Under the pieces are notes generated by a model. That model was given only the letters and a program-made list of their open reading frames with translations. It had not been told where the DNA came from and ran no database searches. From contig CM043952.1 in the NCBI GenBank assembly GCA_014529385.2, positions 67,895,370 through 67,959,369 on the forward strand: a DNA stretch of 64,000 bases, read 5' to 3'. Origin of the DNA: Adiantum capillus-veneris. Lineage: Eukaryota > Streptophyta > Polypodiopsida > Polypodiales > Pteridaceae. How positions within the stretch are numbered: position 1 is the first letter of the stretch; every line of letters starts with the position of its first letter. Of the stretch, positions 22,968 through 36,286 are shown piece by piece. Both the position numbers and the translations under genes were made by a program.

Positions 22968-23944
22968 CCATATACAAAAGAGAAGAGCTTACGGAGATGG
23001 TGATGAAGAACTTGCACCACTCCGTATAGCCTTGCAGTAGTTGACACAACAGATGGCACTGAACACTGAGGTGTCTATGCCAATTTATAGTTTTTCCAAC
23101 TGCCCGGAGTGTGCCCCAAGCTACGAGTAGCGCTAGTTTCACAACTAGGAATAGCTCCATGCTTTTTGGGACTTTCCTAAAAATATGCCTTTGCTTTTGG
23201 TGGTCAATTCTCCCACTTACCATTCAATTTTAACAGTAAAATTGACCAATTGAACAGTATCCGACCAAGTAATGGAACCATAGCTAGACTAAGCTGCGTC
23301 GTAATGTCGCGACATAATTATGAATTTCTCGTGCTGCCCCGACGTATTTACGGTACCGCTTTTTTAAAAAATAATTCCCGTAAAATTCCCGTTCGGTCTT
23401 GTTTTTGCTCCGGGTGATGATTTTTAAATCCGACGGAGACTAAAATTAATATTTTTACGTTTAGGTTATCCTAAAAAGCACATTATCAAAAACATTGAAA
23501 AACACAAAAATCTAAAAATAATGTATAAAGCAAAAAAAATATTTTTTTTTAAAAATGAACCATGGGTTCCCCTTGTCCAGCAATGGAATAAGAAAGCGGA
23601 CTCGCTTTTGACAAAAAAGCACTAAAAATCATCAAAACAAAAAATAGTGTGAAAAGCACTAAAAAAGCAGATTTTTACAAAATTGAACCATAGCTTCTCT
23701 GGAACAAGTAGATTAAGGATCCGACCTTGCTTTTTGCAAAAAAGCACCTAAAAGCATGAAAAAGCTAAAAATAGTAGATTTTTTCAAAACTGAATCAAAC
23801 GTCCATCTAACCTACTAGAACATGGAAATGGCCTTGCTTTTTACTTTAGAGCCTTCCAATATTGTGCATCTTAAGTAAAAATTTGACAAAATAAATATTG
23901 AAAGATATTTTTCTAATTTTTAAAAGAGACCCAAAAATTGGGGA
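22968..23944. other. Noncoding AT-rich spacer
   Basis: No gene seen. From about 23560 a loose repeat of AAAAAGCAC(T/C)AAAA and TTACAAAATTGAACCATAG-like phrases recurs three times, suggesting an old tandem structure. Confidence 0.4.
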
Positions 23945-24983
23945 TCTTATAGTAGATTTGGACTTGAGGATTGCAAACCTATTGCCACTCCCATGGAAAC
24001 AAGTTTGAAGTTGAGTCTTCATGATGTTGGTGATCTTGCTGATGTCACTCGCTGTTGGTTGCCTCATTTATGTATGCAACATGAGGCTGGATATTCAGTT
24101 TGCAGTCTCACAGGTTAGCAGATTCATGCATAGACCAACGTCTAAGCATTGATAGTCTATCAAGAGGATTTTTTGCGACTTGAGTGATCATTGCCACCAG
24201 ACTTACATGCTTTTCCAAACTCATATTGGGTTGGTTGTTTTGACACACGAGTGTCCACAAGTGGCTTTTGTTTCATGCTTGGCAACTCATGCATATCATG
24301 ATTGAGCAATAAGCAACCTATTGTGGCCACTTTCAGTTGTGAGGCTGAGTACATTGCAATCTTCACAAATATGGTCGAGTGTGTATGGCCTAGATGGCTT
24401 ATGGATGATTTGGGTGTTGGATAGGAGACTACCAACACTATTTATACTGACAGTTAGAGCACATTGGCAATTGCAAGGAACCCAATTTTTCATGCTTGCA
24501 TAAAGCACATTGAGGTGCATTACCACCATGTTAGAGAGACACTCTCAGTAGGAGAGATCAACTTGGATTATGATCCAACACAAGACAACCTTGCAGATCT
24601 TTTCACAAAGGCATTGTCTCATGAGAAGTTTGAAGCTTTCCTCAAAGATTTGGGCTTCCTCCCCTTTGTGGATTGATCATGTCCTTAGGTAAAACTTCCA
24701 TATACACTAGGTGCCATCTCTCATTCACCGCATAACTCTCAGGGGGATTTATTACCATATACATGTGGTAGTGATGTGTGTGAACACACTTAGGACCATC
24801 AGGACATTTCTTTCCTCACTAGGAGGTTTTTTCCCCCGTGCATTGTATATACACCCATCACTCTAGGGCTATCTGATATTTCCATTGCACACTAAGTAAT
24901 ATACTCTCTGTTGTGTACCTTGAACTTCCTTCATCTTCTCCTAGCTGTGTTTGTTTTCCTACAACCCTAATTCCAACAATCTC
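23945..24983 (+). mobile_element. Copia retrotransposon 3-prime remnant
   Basis: Degraded RT/RNase H sequence (GLEDCKPIATPM, then a broken RNase H) ends with an open piece containing HIEVHYHHVRE and DNLADLFTKAL, stopping at 24676. A purine run (CTCTCAGGGGGA) near 24740 and LTR-like sequence to about 24983 (ending CCAACA) follow. Everything upstream of the RT 3-prime part is missing. Confidence 0.7.
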
Positions 24984-25354
24984 CCTAGGTGGTTGATTTA
25001 GCTAAACTTCCTCAATTGGAGCCAATTTTAGAGTTAGGCTTCCATCATTTAACTCTCTAATGGATTCCCACAAAAAATTTGGCCAATCTTCCCCCATTAA
25101 GGGAGCTACATCTAAGACCATCCGCAGTGTCTAGAGCTACCAATTCGGTTCCCACTGGTACTGGGGTGGGTCCCAGTCTGGCTTGATCACACTGGTACTG
25201 GTCTTGGTACCCGTCTGACTTGGTCCACTGGCACTGGTTCTGAAACTGGAACTGGCTACACATGAAAAAGCCCAAAAATATCTGATTCTGGTATCTCTTG
25301 ATCTTCAGCTTCCAGCTCCCTAGTATCCTATTCCTGGCTAGGCTCTCTAGCTTA

Positions 25355-26440
25355 ATAGTAGAGCTTGATCTTCACGCCATTATACACCCTTGGCAGCAGT
25401 AATCCAGATAAGTCTTTCAATCTTACCGCACCATTTGAGAAAACCCAGTCCACTTCAAATGGTCCTGCCCAGGCAATCTTTAGATTTGGCTTCTTAGGAC
25501 CCAATCTGGACTGATAGAGGAGCACCAAATCCCCTTTCTGAAACTCTCGGACCTTAATTCTGCGATCATGTCAGCGCTTCCTTTGTTGCTGAACAATATC
25601 TTGTTCCAGCATAGCCCGTTTCCTGAGTTCATCTAATTGGGTAAGCTCATCCAAGCGCTTTTTCAGATTGTGGTTGAAGTCTAACCCATATTCCACAGCC
25701 ATTCTGAGACTTGGGATAACAAACTCCATAGGAACAATAGTTTCAATGCCATACACCATTCTGAATGGTGTCAATCCAATAGTGACCTTGTAAGTTGTCC
25801 TATACGCCCATAAAGTAGTGTGGAGCTTCAAATCCCAATGGTCTGGCTTCTTCTGCACAACCTTAGTGAGAATAGTCTTAATTGTCTTGTTACTACTTTC
25901 AGCCTGTCCATTGCATCTGGGATAATAAGGGGTAGATTTCCAATGCTTGACTGAAAGCATATCCAGTAGAATCTCCATGGTGTCATTGATAAAATGTGTC
26001 CCTTGGTCCGACACAATCTCCACAGGACATCCATATCGACAGAAAATATTCTCAAATAGAAATCTTGCAATTGACTTGGCTGTGTTGTCAGGAAGAGCCT
26101 TAGCTTTGACCCACTTAGTGACATAGCAAGTAGCCATCACTATATACTTGTTCTTTCTGGGGGTAACCTTCTTAAAAGGTCCCATAAAATCTAAGCCCCA
26201 TTTCATGAAAACACCCAATGGTTGTAATGGCGTTAAAGGAATCATGTCTGCAGCTGTAGGTCTACCCATTGTTTGGCATATGTCACAAGTTTTGCAAAAA
26301 CTTCTAACATCAGCTATCAATGTTTGCCACCATAAACCAGCTTGCAAAATCTTCTTGTAGGTAACTTCATTGGAAAAATGTCCACCAGATTCGCCATTAT
26401 GTGCCTCTGAGATGACTTGCATTCTCCCTTCCATAGGCAC
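25355..26440 (-). pseudogene. Gypsy integrase and pol C-terminus
   Basis: The zinc-binding region shows HNGESGGHF and CKTCDICQTMGR. The core shows Asp in KWGLDFMGPF, Asp in VSDQGTHF and Glu in NGQAESSNKT. The reading frame stops near 25571 but homology runs on to about 25355. Integrase inserts the retroelement cDNA; this copy is inactive through stops. Confidence 0.85.
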
Positions 26441-26466
26441 ACAACGCCGAAGAATACCATCAACAC

Positions 26467-28140
26467 CTAATCAATAGAGTGAACCCCGATGGTGGTAAAA
26501 TTCAAGCTCTTGATGACCAAAGACTTCTTCTGGTTTTGCTTCCAGTCATCTGGGAAAGTACCCTGAGAAAGAAACTGATAAACATCATACCATTCAGGGT
26601 CCACTGATTCTCCTGCTTCAAGTTGAAATAATTCAGCATCCACTGGTTCGTCCCTCAAAGATGCTTCTGAATAACCCTCGGTACTCCTAGATAGAAAATC
26701 AGTGCCACAGTGATTCTTGCCAGGCTTAGGAAAAATCCAAAATTAAAACTCCATGAGGAACATCATCCACTGTATTAGCCTGCCTTGAATAATAACTTTA
26801 TTAATCAGGAACAAAAGAGCCTGATGATCCACATAGAAATGAAATAGTTTGCCTAGCAGGTAATGCCTGAACTTTGTAGCACTGAAAACCATTCCTAGGG
26901 CTTCTCGTTCAGTGGTCGTATAACCTTGTTCAGCCTGACCAACTGACAAAATAAACAGGATAATCAATCCTTCCATCTGGCTGAGCCAATATCGCCCCCA
27001 TTGCCAGTCCCGAAGCGTCCACATATACATGGAAGATAACATCCCAGTTTGGTTGACTGAGGACTAGTTTACTGATAATATCCTTTTTCAAGTTCTGAAA
27101 TATTTCCTCACACTCAGCACTCCAATTGAACTTACTGGTCTTCTTTGTGAGCTCATATAACGGTACTGCTTGAGAGGCAAACTTATGCACAAACCTTCTG
27201 TAGAAGTTAATATAACCCAAGAAAGAGCTTAACTCAGATGCATTTTTGGGTGCTTTGGCTTGCTAAACACATTGGATTTTATCGTTGGCCATTTCTATTC
27301 CATTGCGGGATACTACATGTCCCAGTAGATGTCCCTTCCAGACTAGGAAAACGGATTTAAATGGATTCAGACAAATCCGCTTCTCCTAACAGCGTTTGAA
27401 AACCATTTCCAGGAATAGTAGGTGTTGTTTCTTATCTGAATATATAGTAAAATCATCCATGAAGATGGTGAAGAACCGATGAATAAACTCATTGAATATT
27501 TCCATCATACACCATTGAAAAGTAGCTGGTGCATTACATAGGCCGAAGGGCATCACCAGATACATGAAAGCTCCCCACTCTGTGATGAAAGTGGTCTTCG
27601 CTCTATCCCCAAGACCGATATGTAAGTGGTTATAGCCAATGTAACCGTCCATAAAACTATACATTTTGTATCCTGCAATCTCATCAAGCAACATGTCAGT
27701 AAAAGGCAATGGAAATGGATCTTTGATAGTTTGGACGTTGAGTTTCCTATAGTCAACACAGACTCTCAATTTCCCATTCTTCTTGGGAACTACTACTATG
27801 GGAAATAGCCAATCGCTACTGGCCACTTCTGTGATGAACCCAGCCTTGAGAAGATTGTCAATCTCCTCCTTGACCTTCTAGCGTAGTTGGAGTTCATTCG
27901 GTATCTTTGCAGTCTTACTGGCCGAGCATCTGGCTTCAACGGTATCCTGTGTTGGCATACTTCGGGATCCACCCCTTTCAGGTCTGTGTGTTCCAAGGAA
28001 AATATGTCTTTGTAGTTCTGGAACATCCTGCGTGCCTTTTCCTTCATTGTAGGATTGAGGTGCTTATTAACCTTGATCATCCTAGGACTATCCTCAGAGC
28101 CTAGGTTCCATTCTTTAACTTCTTGGTGGTCTGGAAGCAA
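26467..28140 (-). pseudogene. Gypsy reverse transcriptase and RNase H
   Basis: RT motifs include VVVPKKNGKLRVCVDYRKLN, MPFGLCNAPATF and the double-Asp motif IFMDDFTIYSD. RNase H follows with HVYVDASGLAMGAILAQPDG and TTEREALGMV. Frameshifts separate the pieces at about 27820, 27240 and 27000. Confidence 0.85.
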
Positions 28141-28515
28141 CCAATTAGGCCACCTCCTTTTCTCTTGGTCGATTCCTCAGCATAATTCCAAGATGGCCCG
28201 TTAAGTTCTGAATCAACATTATGATTCACTGTGTGCTCTCTAGAATACACTGGCTTCTCTGCCATGCCAGTTTCAGCTGATTCCTCCAACCTCCCAGTTA
28301 ATTGAACTGATCTTTCTCCTGTATTGATTTCAGTGAGCTGGTCCGGGAATTGCTTTTTTTGCTTGTCGGCTTGCTCTTTGTTCAGTAAAACTGCATTGAG
28401 GTTAATTTCTTCTAGAGGGAATATGTTCAGAGCTGCTAACATTCGTTCAATCTTCTTTGCCTTGTACTTCTAGCATAATTCCTTAGGCCTCAGCTCTTTT
28501 CTCCAGCGCCTAGTA

Positions 28516-28926
28516 TTACTCGTTTGGATCTGAATTCTGTCTGCTGGCCCCTTGTATGGTTAGGGTTTGATTTGCATAGTCGTGAACAACATGGGCTGTT
28601 CTCAACCATGGGTGCCCCAACATCATTCCATGTGCCCCTTGCACATCCAGAACTAGGAAGCTGGTTTTGAACTTCTCCTTGCCGACTCGTATCGGCGGCA
28701 GATTTTCAATCATGCTAGTAGCTTGTACTACTCTGTGATCTGCCATTCTCACTTTAAATGGTGCTGGATTTAGATTTGTGATGCCCATCCTCTGCTGGAG
28801 ATGTACTCCCATTATATTGACTCCTGCTCCTCCATCCAAGATAACACTTGAAAGTGGTTCCCCTTGCTTCCGAACCTTGTAATCCACCTGAATGAGTGGT
28901 ACTTTATCATCTGAGACAGCCGTCAA
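28516..28926 (-). pseudogene. Gypsy aspartic protease
   Basis: An open stretch with the active-site-like SSVILDGGAGVNIMG and the downstream GMMLGHPWLR motif of retropepsins. It sits between gag and RT as expected. Confidence 0.8.
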
Positions 28927-31003
28927 ATCAACTGTTCTAGCCTCCGCTTCAGCTTTCCTTCATTGTCTGATGAATTTTGCCACTTCAGACAAAGTTCTTT
29001 TGATATCTTCCAGCTCCACAGTGAGTTTCTGAATTCTTTCACAGATCTTAACATGGATTTCTTCTTTCTCCTGATCAGACTGGTTGTCGGAGCTCGAAGA
29101 ATTGGTCGTATCTTCACAATGCCATTTCTCCCTTGTAGTTCTTCCAGTTCTTCTATCAACTCCCAATTCTCCAATCATCCCTTGTACCGCAGCTAGCATG
29201 GTCTCAGGTATGCCAGGGTTTGACTGATCTTTCTCAGTAGATTGGGCTGGTATCCTCTAAATGACTCGTGGTTCAGAACTTTCTGGCTGCTCTGGCAGCT
29301 TCTTGGCTAAATCCTCCGTGATTTTTGCTGCTATTTCTCTCTGCTCTTGCCATTCATCTACCACCTTCTCTTTACCCTTGGCCTTCCATACCTCTCTCTG
29401 TTGAGCCTATTTGCTACTTTCTTTAGTGACTGGTTTTTCTGGAGTATCTAGAATTTCTTCAATTACTACTCCTTTGCTCCATGTTACTGCCCGTACTAGA
29501 ACTGGCTCTGGTGCCTTTGCCTCAGTAGCAAAATAGGTGCAGGTGTGTCTGGACATTGAGCCGTGAAATGCCCAATTTTTCCACAAGTATAGAAATTCAA
29601 ACTCCAGATATGGAAGTTACCACACCCTCTGCCTCGGCTAGTACCCGCTTGGTATCTGCCTCGGCCTAGACCAGTCCCACTGGTACCCAGTTTCTCCTCC
29701 TGAGAGGCTTTGGAGGTTTCCACTCTTACTGGTTCGGTATATGCCACTATTGACAAGTCTTTGCCCTTCTTGAAATGATGAATCCTAATGCCACAATTAT
29801 TCCATAAATGGCCAAAGGCCTTACAATAAGTACACTTGGGCACTCATTAGAAACATGGTCCTTGAATTTGCATTTTGAACACCAAGTTTCCATTTTCCTC
29901 ACTAGTTTTCTGGTATGACTAATCTCAGCAATCTGCCTAGCCATCTCTTCAATCTTCTTAGTCCAAGACCCCCTTTTTAACTTATCCTTGGACCACTCAT
30001 TGGAGCTACTTTCAGAACTGCTGGAAACTTCGTTGGAATCAGAGTTCTCAGTAGAAGAATTACTGCTACTGGATCTTCTCTTCTTATGGCTCTTTTCCTT
30101 CTTAGCCTGTTGTTCCAGCTTCAGTGCTTGCTATACTAGATCATTGAATTTCTTCGTTGGTGCTGGTACCTCCTGCTCTCTAAGCTTCTTGCTTTGAAAG
30201 CCATTCAAGAACCATGCACGCAATCGCTTTTCTGAAGACGGTTCCTGCCTTGTCAGCTCCTTGATTTTCTCCACATAGCTTCGGACTGATAAATTCCTCT
30301 GCTTGATCTTATCCAATTCACAAAGAATATCTTCATCACCTCTGTTGTCAGAATACTCCAGTCTGAAGGCTTTAAGTAGTTTATTATAGGATATAAGCTG
30401 ACAAGCGGAGTAATGGTAGTACTACTTTCTCGCTGCCTCCTTCAAGGTTTGCGAAAAGTATTCATCCCATTCATCCTCATCAATATTCTTCCGCTCTACA
30501 TACTGCTCAAAAGCCTGGATGTGAACATCCAGATCATCCTTCTTGCCCCCTTTGAATACTGGAAAGGAGATTTTCAGTGAGGATGTGTAATCATTCCGAT
30601 TACCGCTGGTCCTGTCGCTTCTCTTCTTAGAGTCTGAACGGCGCTTTGGAGTCTTCTTATAGTTGTCAATATCTACATCCCAATCAATATCTGTTTCTAT
30701 CTCTGTGTCAATGTCCTCTCTGGCCTGTTTACTGGAAGTGTGGTGACTGCCTTTACTGCCTTTGGTACCCTCATACCCCTGCCTGGACCGAGAACTTTTG
30801 GCCTTACATGCTTCCCTTTCTTCCCGTCTGCATCTAGAGTGACTGGAAGCTCTGAGTCCTGCATCTCATCAGCCTAACTGTGCTCCTCATGGGCCTCAGT
30901 GTTAGTCACCCTCTCATGCTTAGGGTTAGATTCTCTTCTCGACTCCTCAGGAATAGGATCAACACGGATGGTTGGTTTCCGCCCACGACTGGTTTTGGGT
31001 GCC
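28927..31003 (-). pseudogene. Gypsy gag with zinc knuckles
   Basis: Starts MAPKTSRGRKPTIRVDP at 31003. A broken central capsid-like part (near LRAWFLNGFQSKKLREQE) is followed by zinc-knuckle-like CTYCKAFGHLWNNC and CGKIGHFTAQCP. A charged Ser-rich C-terminal part follows. Several frames are needed, so it is decayed. Confidence 0.7.
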
Positions 31004-31810
31004 ATTGCTATAGGTGAGAACTTCCAACTGGGAGAAGAGTGTTCCAGTCTCAACGAGCTTCAGCTATAGCCACCGTGATCGCCAAAATGGAATTGGAGCT
31101 GATCTCTTAAGATAGCTAATTCCAGTGTTAGAAGCTTGTATCAACTACTGATGTATTAGTTCAGACACTAGACTAGACAAAGGAACAGAAACTGAACTGG
31201 AATACTTCTACTGGAATAAGAACCAGACTAAGTACTGAGAATGATATTGAGATTCAAAGTAACTGCGTACAGAGTAGGTATAACTGGAATATACTGCACT
31301 GTTGTAATTGGAATTACAGATAAAGGATTACAATGAAGATGATGTGGCTTATGAACAAAAAGATGAATAGAGTACAGCCGACAACAACTGGCAATGATTG
31401 CCAACCCGATTACAATGTAATGGGCCCTATTTATATGCCTTGGGTTTACCATGGTAATTATTGTAGTAATTACTGACTGATTCACTGCCCGTCTCACAGG
31501 AGCTGGTTCTCACATAGTGAAACTGTCTCAGCCATCTACAACTAGACAAAGGTGAATCCAATTTACTGTGATGTAAAGTATGCACCAGCCATTTTGCGAT
31601 ACCTCTTGCCTGCTCATTCTTAGCCCTTTCGTCATCAAGTACTTCATGTACATCTACACCAGTAATAGGTTGATCTGTAACATTTTCAAAACCCCCATAG
31701 GCTATATATTTGCCTCATTGGAATGATTGGAACTTCTATCACTAAAAAGAGGCAACAAAGTGTCATAGATGTTATGTGAGCTTACATTACTGTCTCTAGT
31801 ACATGACAGC
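31004..31810. other. Gypsy leader/LTR-like noncoding DNA
   Basis: Upstream of gag on the minus strand, with repeated words such as CTGGAAT, ACTGGAA and CTGTAATTACC. No gene is seen. It probably holds the gypsy 5-prime LTR, but the ends could not be set. Confidence 0.35.
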
Positions 31811-31815
31811 AAGGG

Positions 31816-32513
31816 CTAAATAGAATCTTGTGAGACCAAGATACGCTTTGTTTGCGGATGATACAACCTGTAACCTTCGCTTTCAGCGCTATAATCAACA
31901 AAAATACATTTGATAGCCTTATTATCCAATTTCCTACGTTGCGTTTGTTGCATCAAAGCATATGCCAAATAGCCAAAAACACGCATGTGCTCAATAGAAG
32001 ACTTTCTATCATGCCACGCTTCATATGAAGTCATAGACTGCAAATCTTTTGTAGGGAACATGTTAAGTACATAAGTGGCACATGTGATAGCCTCAATCCA
32101 AAGTAAATGCAACAAAGCTTGACTTTTGACCATACATTGCACCATTTTCATAAGTGATATGTTTTTCCTCTCAGCAACACCATTTGGTTGATGCATATAC
32201 GGCCATGTACATTGGTGTTTTATCCCATGACTAACCAAAAATGCAATAAATTCATGAGACGTATATTGCCCCCCTCGATCGGAATGGAGGGTGCCCATAG
32301 TATATTTTTCGAGACATTTTCAGCCATAGCCTAAAATTTCTTGAAGCACAAAAACACTTTGGACTTCGCCTTAAGTGGATACACACATGCATGCCTGGAG
32401 TAATCATCCATGAAAGTAACAAATTAAAGGTAATTTCCCAAGAACGGAGTTTGCATGGGCCCACAAACATCACTATGCATAAGCTGAAACCTGCATGTGG
32501 CCCTAACTGAACC
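31816..32513 (-). pseudogene. Copia integrase, lower fragment (family D, first copy)
   Basis: Minus-strand integrase with Asp in LMHSDVCGPM, Asp in FMDDYSRHACV, HSDRGGQYTSHEF and Glu in PNGVAERKN, ending near ILVSQDSI at 31816. It continues upstream at 40574 across an LTR element flanked by GAACC duplications. RT and RNase H are missing below 31816. Confidence 0.85.
32509..32513. repeat. Target site duplication GAACC (lower side)
   Basis: GAACC directly precedes the LTR here and recurs at 40569-40573 directly after the other LTR. Confidence 0.85.
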
Positions 32514-33394
32514 TGTTGGGGGTACCATCGTAGCATAGCTCCAATGACCAACAAAAATATCAATCCAGACAGATGAGCTACCCATCTAGGGAATGGAAAC
32601 ACTCACACAATTAGTGAGCTAATCATGGCAACCTGAACGGTGAATCTATGAGGTGAGCGTCTTGGCCTATGGAGGAGCTAAGCCACAATCTCCACATCCA
32701 CTTCCCTTCACCTTGAATCAACCCAATCACACACACTAACGATTGCAAGACGCACACAACACTAATCCTAACATACAACACACTAATCACAAGCACGCAC
32801 ACATAGATCTATCGAGCACCACACTCCAATCAAACCTACATGCACACAAAGCAAAAGAGGGCAATCACACAAGATTAGAGAGGGATTAACCACTAATTAG
32901 TTGCGATCTAGCTAATCAAAGCATCATTAGCAATCATAAGAAGTATGAGAGAGGCATGGTGAGAGATAATTAATCATTGATTAGTGTTAATCAAGTCACA
33001 TGAGGAAGGAGAAGCTCAAGGACTTCATAGCCACACACATTATGAGCTCTCACTAAAGAGTGGTCTCAACAAATGAGCTTGAGACTCCTAATTTCTTTTA
33101 CACACTGCCTTATATACCTAGTGTAAAATATGCAATGTCCGGGTGCCCAAGACCTTTAGGGCTTTACAATTTACTGAATTTTCTACATCGTGGAGCTCCC
33201 ATTGAGCCCATAACAGAATAAATATATTACAATGGCTTGAAATAAATTGGGAATTTACAATACATGACCATTTTGGAAAAATGTGAAAAATGTGTAACTC
33301 CAATCTTTACTGCTTCTTCATGTTGATCTTTGATGTGCATCCATAAGGCTCGATCTTTAGCAGCTTTTGTTAATTGACATTGATTCAGTTAACA
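32514..33394 (-). repeat. 3-prime LTR of the 8.1-kb element
   Basis: 881 bp, reading TGTTAACTGA...CCCCCAACA on the minus strand. It matches 39620-40568 along its length with scattered changes and a few indels. Confidence 0.9.
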
Positions 33395-34378
33395 TTCCCT
33401 CCTTTTGATTTTAGTGCCCGTCCTTGGGCACTGTTCAAAAGTGTCCGTGGATGCTGTGGAAGGTTTTTGATTGGTTGTTGATGGTCTGATCGTCTTCATT
33501 TGTCGTTGAATTTGTTGATGAGGTTCAATTTGTTGCAACATCTTCATTGGTCTGAATATGTCTGATGTGAGAGATAATGTTGCATTTGTCCATTGTAATA
33601 GCATAATGGTGAGCCTGCTGTTTATTTATGAAAAATATGTACAAGGGAAGGAAAATGATGAGGTTCTAAATTAGGATCTAATAGCTGGATGACCAAAGGG
33701 AAAAAACCCAGTGGAAAAAAAGTGCCTTTGGGATACGCGCATTATTGGAGTACTTATTATCATGGAAAATATTAATAAATTACTCAAGGGATTATTTGCT
33801 GATAGATATGAAATTGATAAGGCAACAATTATGAGAGGGTGGCATAATGGAAGATTGGTTTGTCAGTTGTACTCCACTCAAGGTGCATAGGTGGAAGCAA
33901 AAAACAATGTCTAATGCATATGTCCAATGATGGGACATCCTAATGCATACATAGAAATCCATGGGAAGCAATATGCTCTACAAGAAATATTTTGAGGGGT
34001 TCTTTAGAAAGATGGTGTAACTATAAAAGCATATGACATGGCTTTGCAAGCTGGCACCCCTTTAAAAATGGATTTCATTGTTGAGGATATGTGCTCTCAT
34101 CTTATTGTGCATTGTGCATGAGTGTTGGACTCTACGACACTCCACCAATTGTAAGTTAATGGACTTCAAATCTTATGCTCATCTCATCTAGCATGAGCGG
34201 CACTACTTAGATATGTTGAATTCTTCCATCTTGAGCGTAAGCCAAATAAATATGAATCTTAGCACATAGTTTATTACGACTTGAAGCTTTGGGACTAGTG
34301 CCTTACTCAATTTATGGCTCAGCAGCCCGACTCTAACTATGCCAAAGAGTGTTTTTTGCACTCTGGCGACTTGACTTT
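33395..34378. other. Internal region with an unrecognised decayed frame on the plus strand
   Basis: Plus-strand translation at about 33830-34120 gives fragments such as KAYDMALQAGTPLKMDFIVE, separated by stops. This could be an older inserted gene piece. I do not recognise it. Confidence 0.3.
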
Positions 34379-36286
34379 TTACATTCTTGTGCTTACTACA
34401 AACATTTCTTCAGGTAAAAGTAATCTTGAATCCTCAAAAAGAGGATTAGTGAAGGACCAAGTTGGCATTGAAGGTTTCTTTTGCCATACCTGTTTTATCT
34501 TCTTTGAATTTTCATTCGCTTGTTGTCGGGTTGTCCTTCTTTGACATTGAAGACTCCATTGTTTGTGTGATTCTCCAATTAGGCCTATTGATAGGAGTCT
34601 TTGATGTTGTTGTAGACCTCTGATCATTGTTGGCATTTGGCTTTTGACTAGGAGCATTGGAAGATTTAGGAATCCAGTTCTCTTGATGACCTTTGTATCT
34701 CCTTTGTTGACTTTGCTTTGCTCTAGGTCTTGTTAAGTTCTTGAGATCTTCATGGAGGTCTGGTGTAGTTGCAGTTGGCTTGTGCTTGACTGGTAGCCAA
34801 ATCTTTGTATAACCTGTGTAGAATCCTTGTCCAAGAGGAAGATTCTTTGAGATCCATCTTGTTCCATATCCTCTTGCTTGTTGTGGTAGACTTGAGTAGC
34901 ATCCGGTGTTTCTCTATTGTCTACCTACTGCTTAGGTATCCTATGATATTTTTGAGGTTGATACCTTGTGGGCGTTCTTTTTTGGGAGGGACTTGACATT
35001 ACTTCATATGCTCTAACCTGCGATTTTGGTACCATATCTATCTGTTACCCCTATAGTATTGATGCTCTTTTAAGATCCATTGTGATGCTATCCATCCCAT
35101 GTGTTTGTCTTTTTGTGTTGATTTCTTGTATTTAATCCAAACTGGATCATTGACTTTGACTATACTGCTCGGAACAAACACTTGCTTGACTATCTTTTGC
35201 TTTCTTGAGTACTTTGGTTGAAATATCTTTGCTTTTCTCGGTGTCTCCTTAGAGGTTTCAACTGGGTCAACAATTGACTCAAAGTTTTGAAAGCATGAAT
35301 TTCTTGAAGAAGCTGATCCATGACGGTTCTTCGATGTAGAGGCATGTGATGTCATACCTTCTTTTGCTAGTCGGTGGAGGGTCCATTTTGGATTTACCTT
35401 TATCTGTAATATTTGTCTTTGATTCTTGTGACTTTTGAAACTCTGAATCTATCATTAATGGTATTTGTAATTGTTGCTTGCTACCACTTGGAAAATAAAT
35501 TAATAGCATTATGTCTTCTTTGTATGCTTTGTGCTGGTCTAACCACACTGATGTCGAAGGATGATATCTGCATCATGTATTTTGAAGACTTTACCTAAAA
35601 ATTTACCTGCTCTTCATAATGTTGGATTCTAAGAGTAGCAACCATTTCTTTTTGAATTTTAGCCTTACCCATGATTTCTTTATTATCTTGCTTGCCTTGA
35701 GTAGTCTCTAGAATGCTCTAGATGTTGTTTGCAACCATATTGCACTTTGCTTCCTTATCTAGTAGAGCATTGCATCTGACACTTGCTCCATTTATACTAC
35801 TGAGGACTATAGCTATCTCGTTGTTGTCTCTATTTAAGTTCTTTTTTTTGCTTTTTCCATGGTCTCATCTTGATCTAACTGTGTATCTATGGAGGGTGGC
35901 TTGAGACTCTGTTTTCCAATCTGACTTACATCGACTGATTCAACTGGCAATTTTTGGATTTGTGGACTTCCTATAGCTTCTTGGTTGTTTTCAACCCCAT
36001 TCTTCTTAACTTTTGGCTTGGTTGGCATTCTCTGCTCAATAGCTATCATGGTTGCTCTTTGCTCTGTACTTGCTATTGCTTGATTTGCTTCAGTTATGTT
36101 CGATGGAGATGAACAATCTTTAATAAGATCTGCTTTGATATGAGTCTCCATTTTAACTGTGCTTGAGGACTTTGTGTCGTCATCCCGAGTAACCATTCTT
36201 GGTCTTCTTTCTTGGTTGTCTCTCAAGGTTTCATCTTGTTTGCATTCTGTATCTCTAAAACCTTCTGAGACAGTGGCTTTCCCCAT
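34379..36286 (-). pseudogene. Unrecognised frames of the 8.1-kb element
   Basis: Several minus-strand frames at 36286-35834, 35548-35279, 35355-35038 and 34657-34379 are Lys/Ser/Glu-rich and look like one broken gene. Phrases include KGKSKMDPPPTSKRRYDI, PVWIKYKKSTQKDKHMGW and IASQWILKEHQYY. No retroviral domain is visible. It may be a private gag-like or accessory protein of this element. Confidence 0.35.

Larger units (their letters stand above)
25060..31003 (-). mobile_element. Ty3/gypsy retrotransposon, decayed, minus strand
   Basis: Gag, protease, RT, RNase H and integrase follow in gypsy order from 31003 down to about 25355, with a purine run (minus-strand AATGGGGGAAGA) near 25090. Many stops and frameshifts are present. 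The 5-prime LTR should lie above 31080, but I could not match it to a 3-prime LTR, and the lower side is cut near the copia remnant. Limits are therefore approximate. Confidence 0.75.

Noticed and set aside
33830..34120. Endogenous pararetrovirus fragment
   Set aside because: The readable pieces match no virus motif I can name, and the region lies inside an LTR element. Left as unrecognised.
34805..35904. Plus-strand leucine- and phenylalanine-rich frames suggesting membrane proteins
   Set aside because: They are antisense to Lys/Glu-rich minus-strand frames, which gives false hydrophobic segments.
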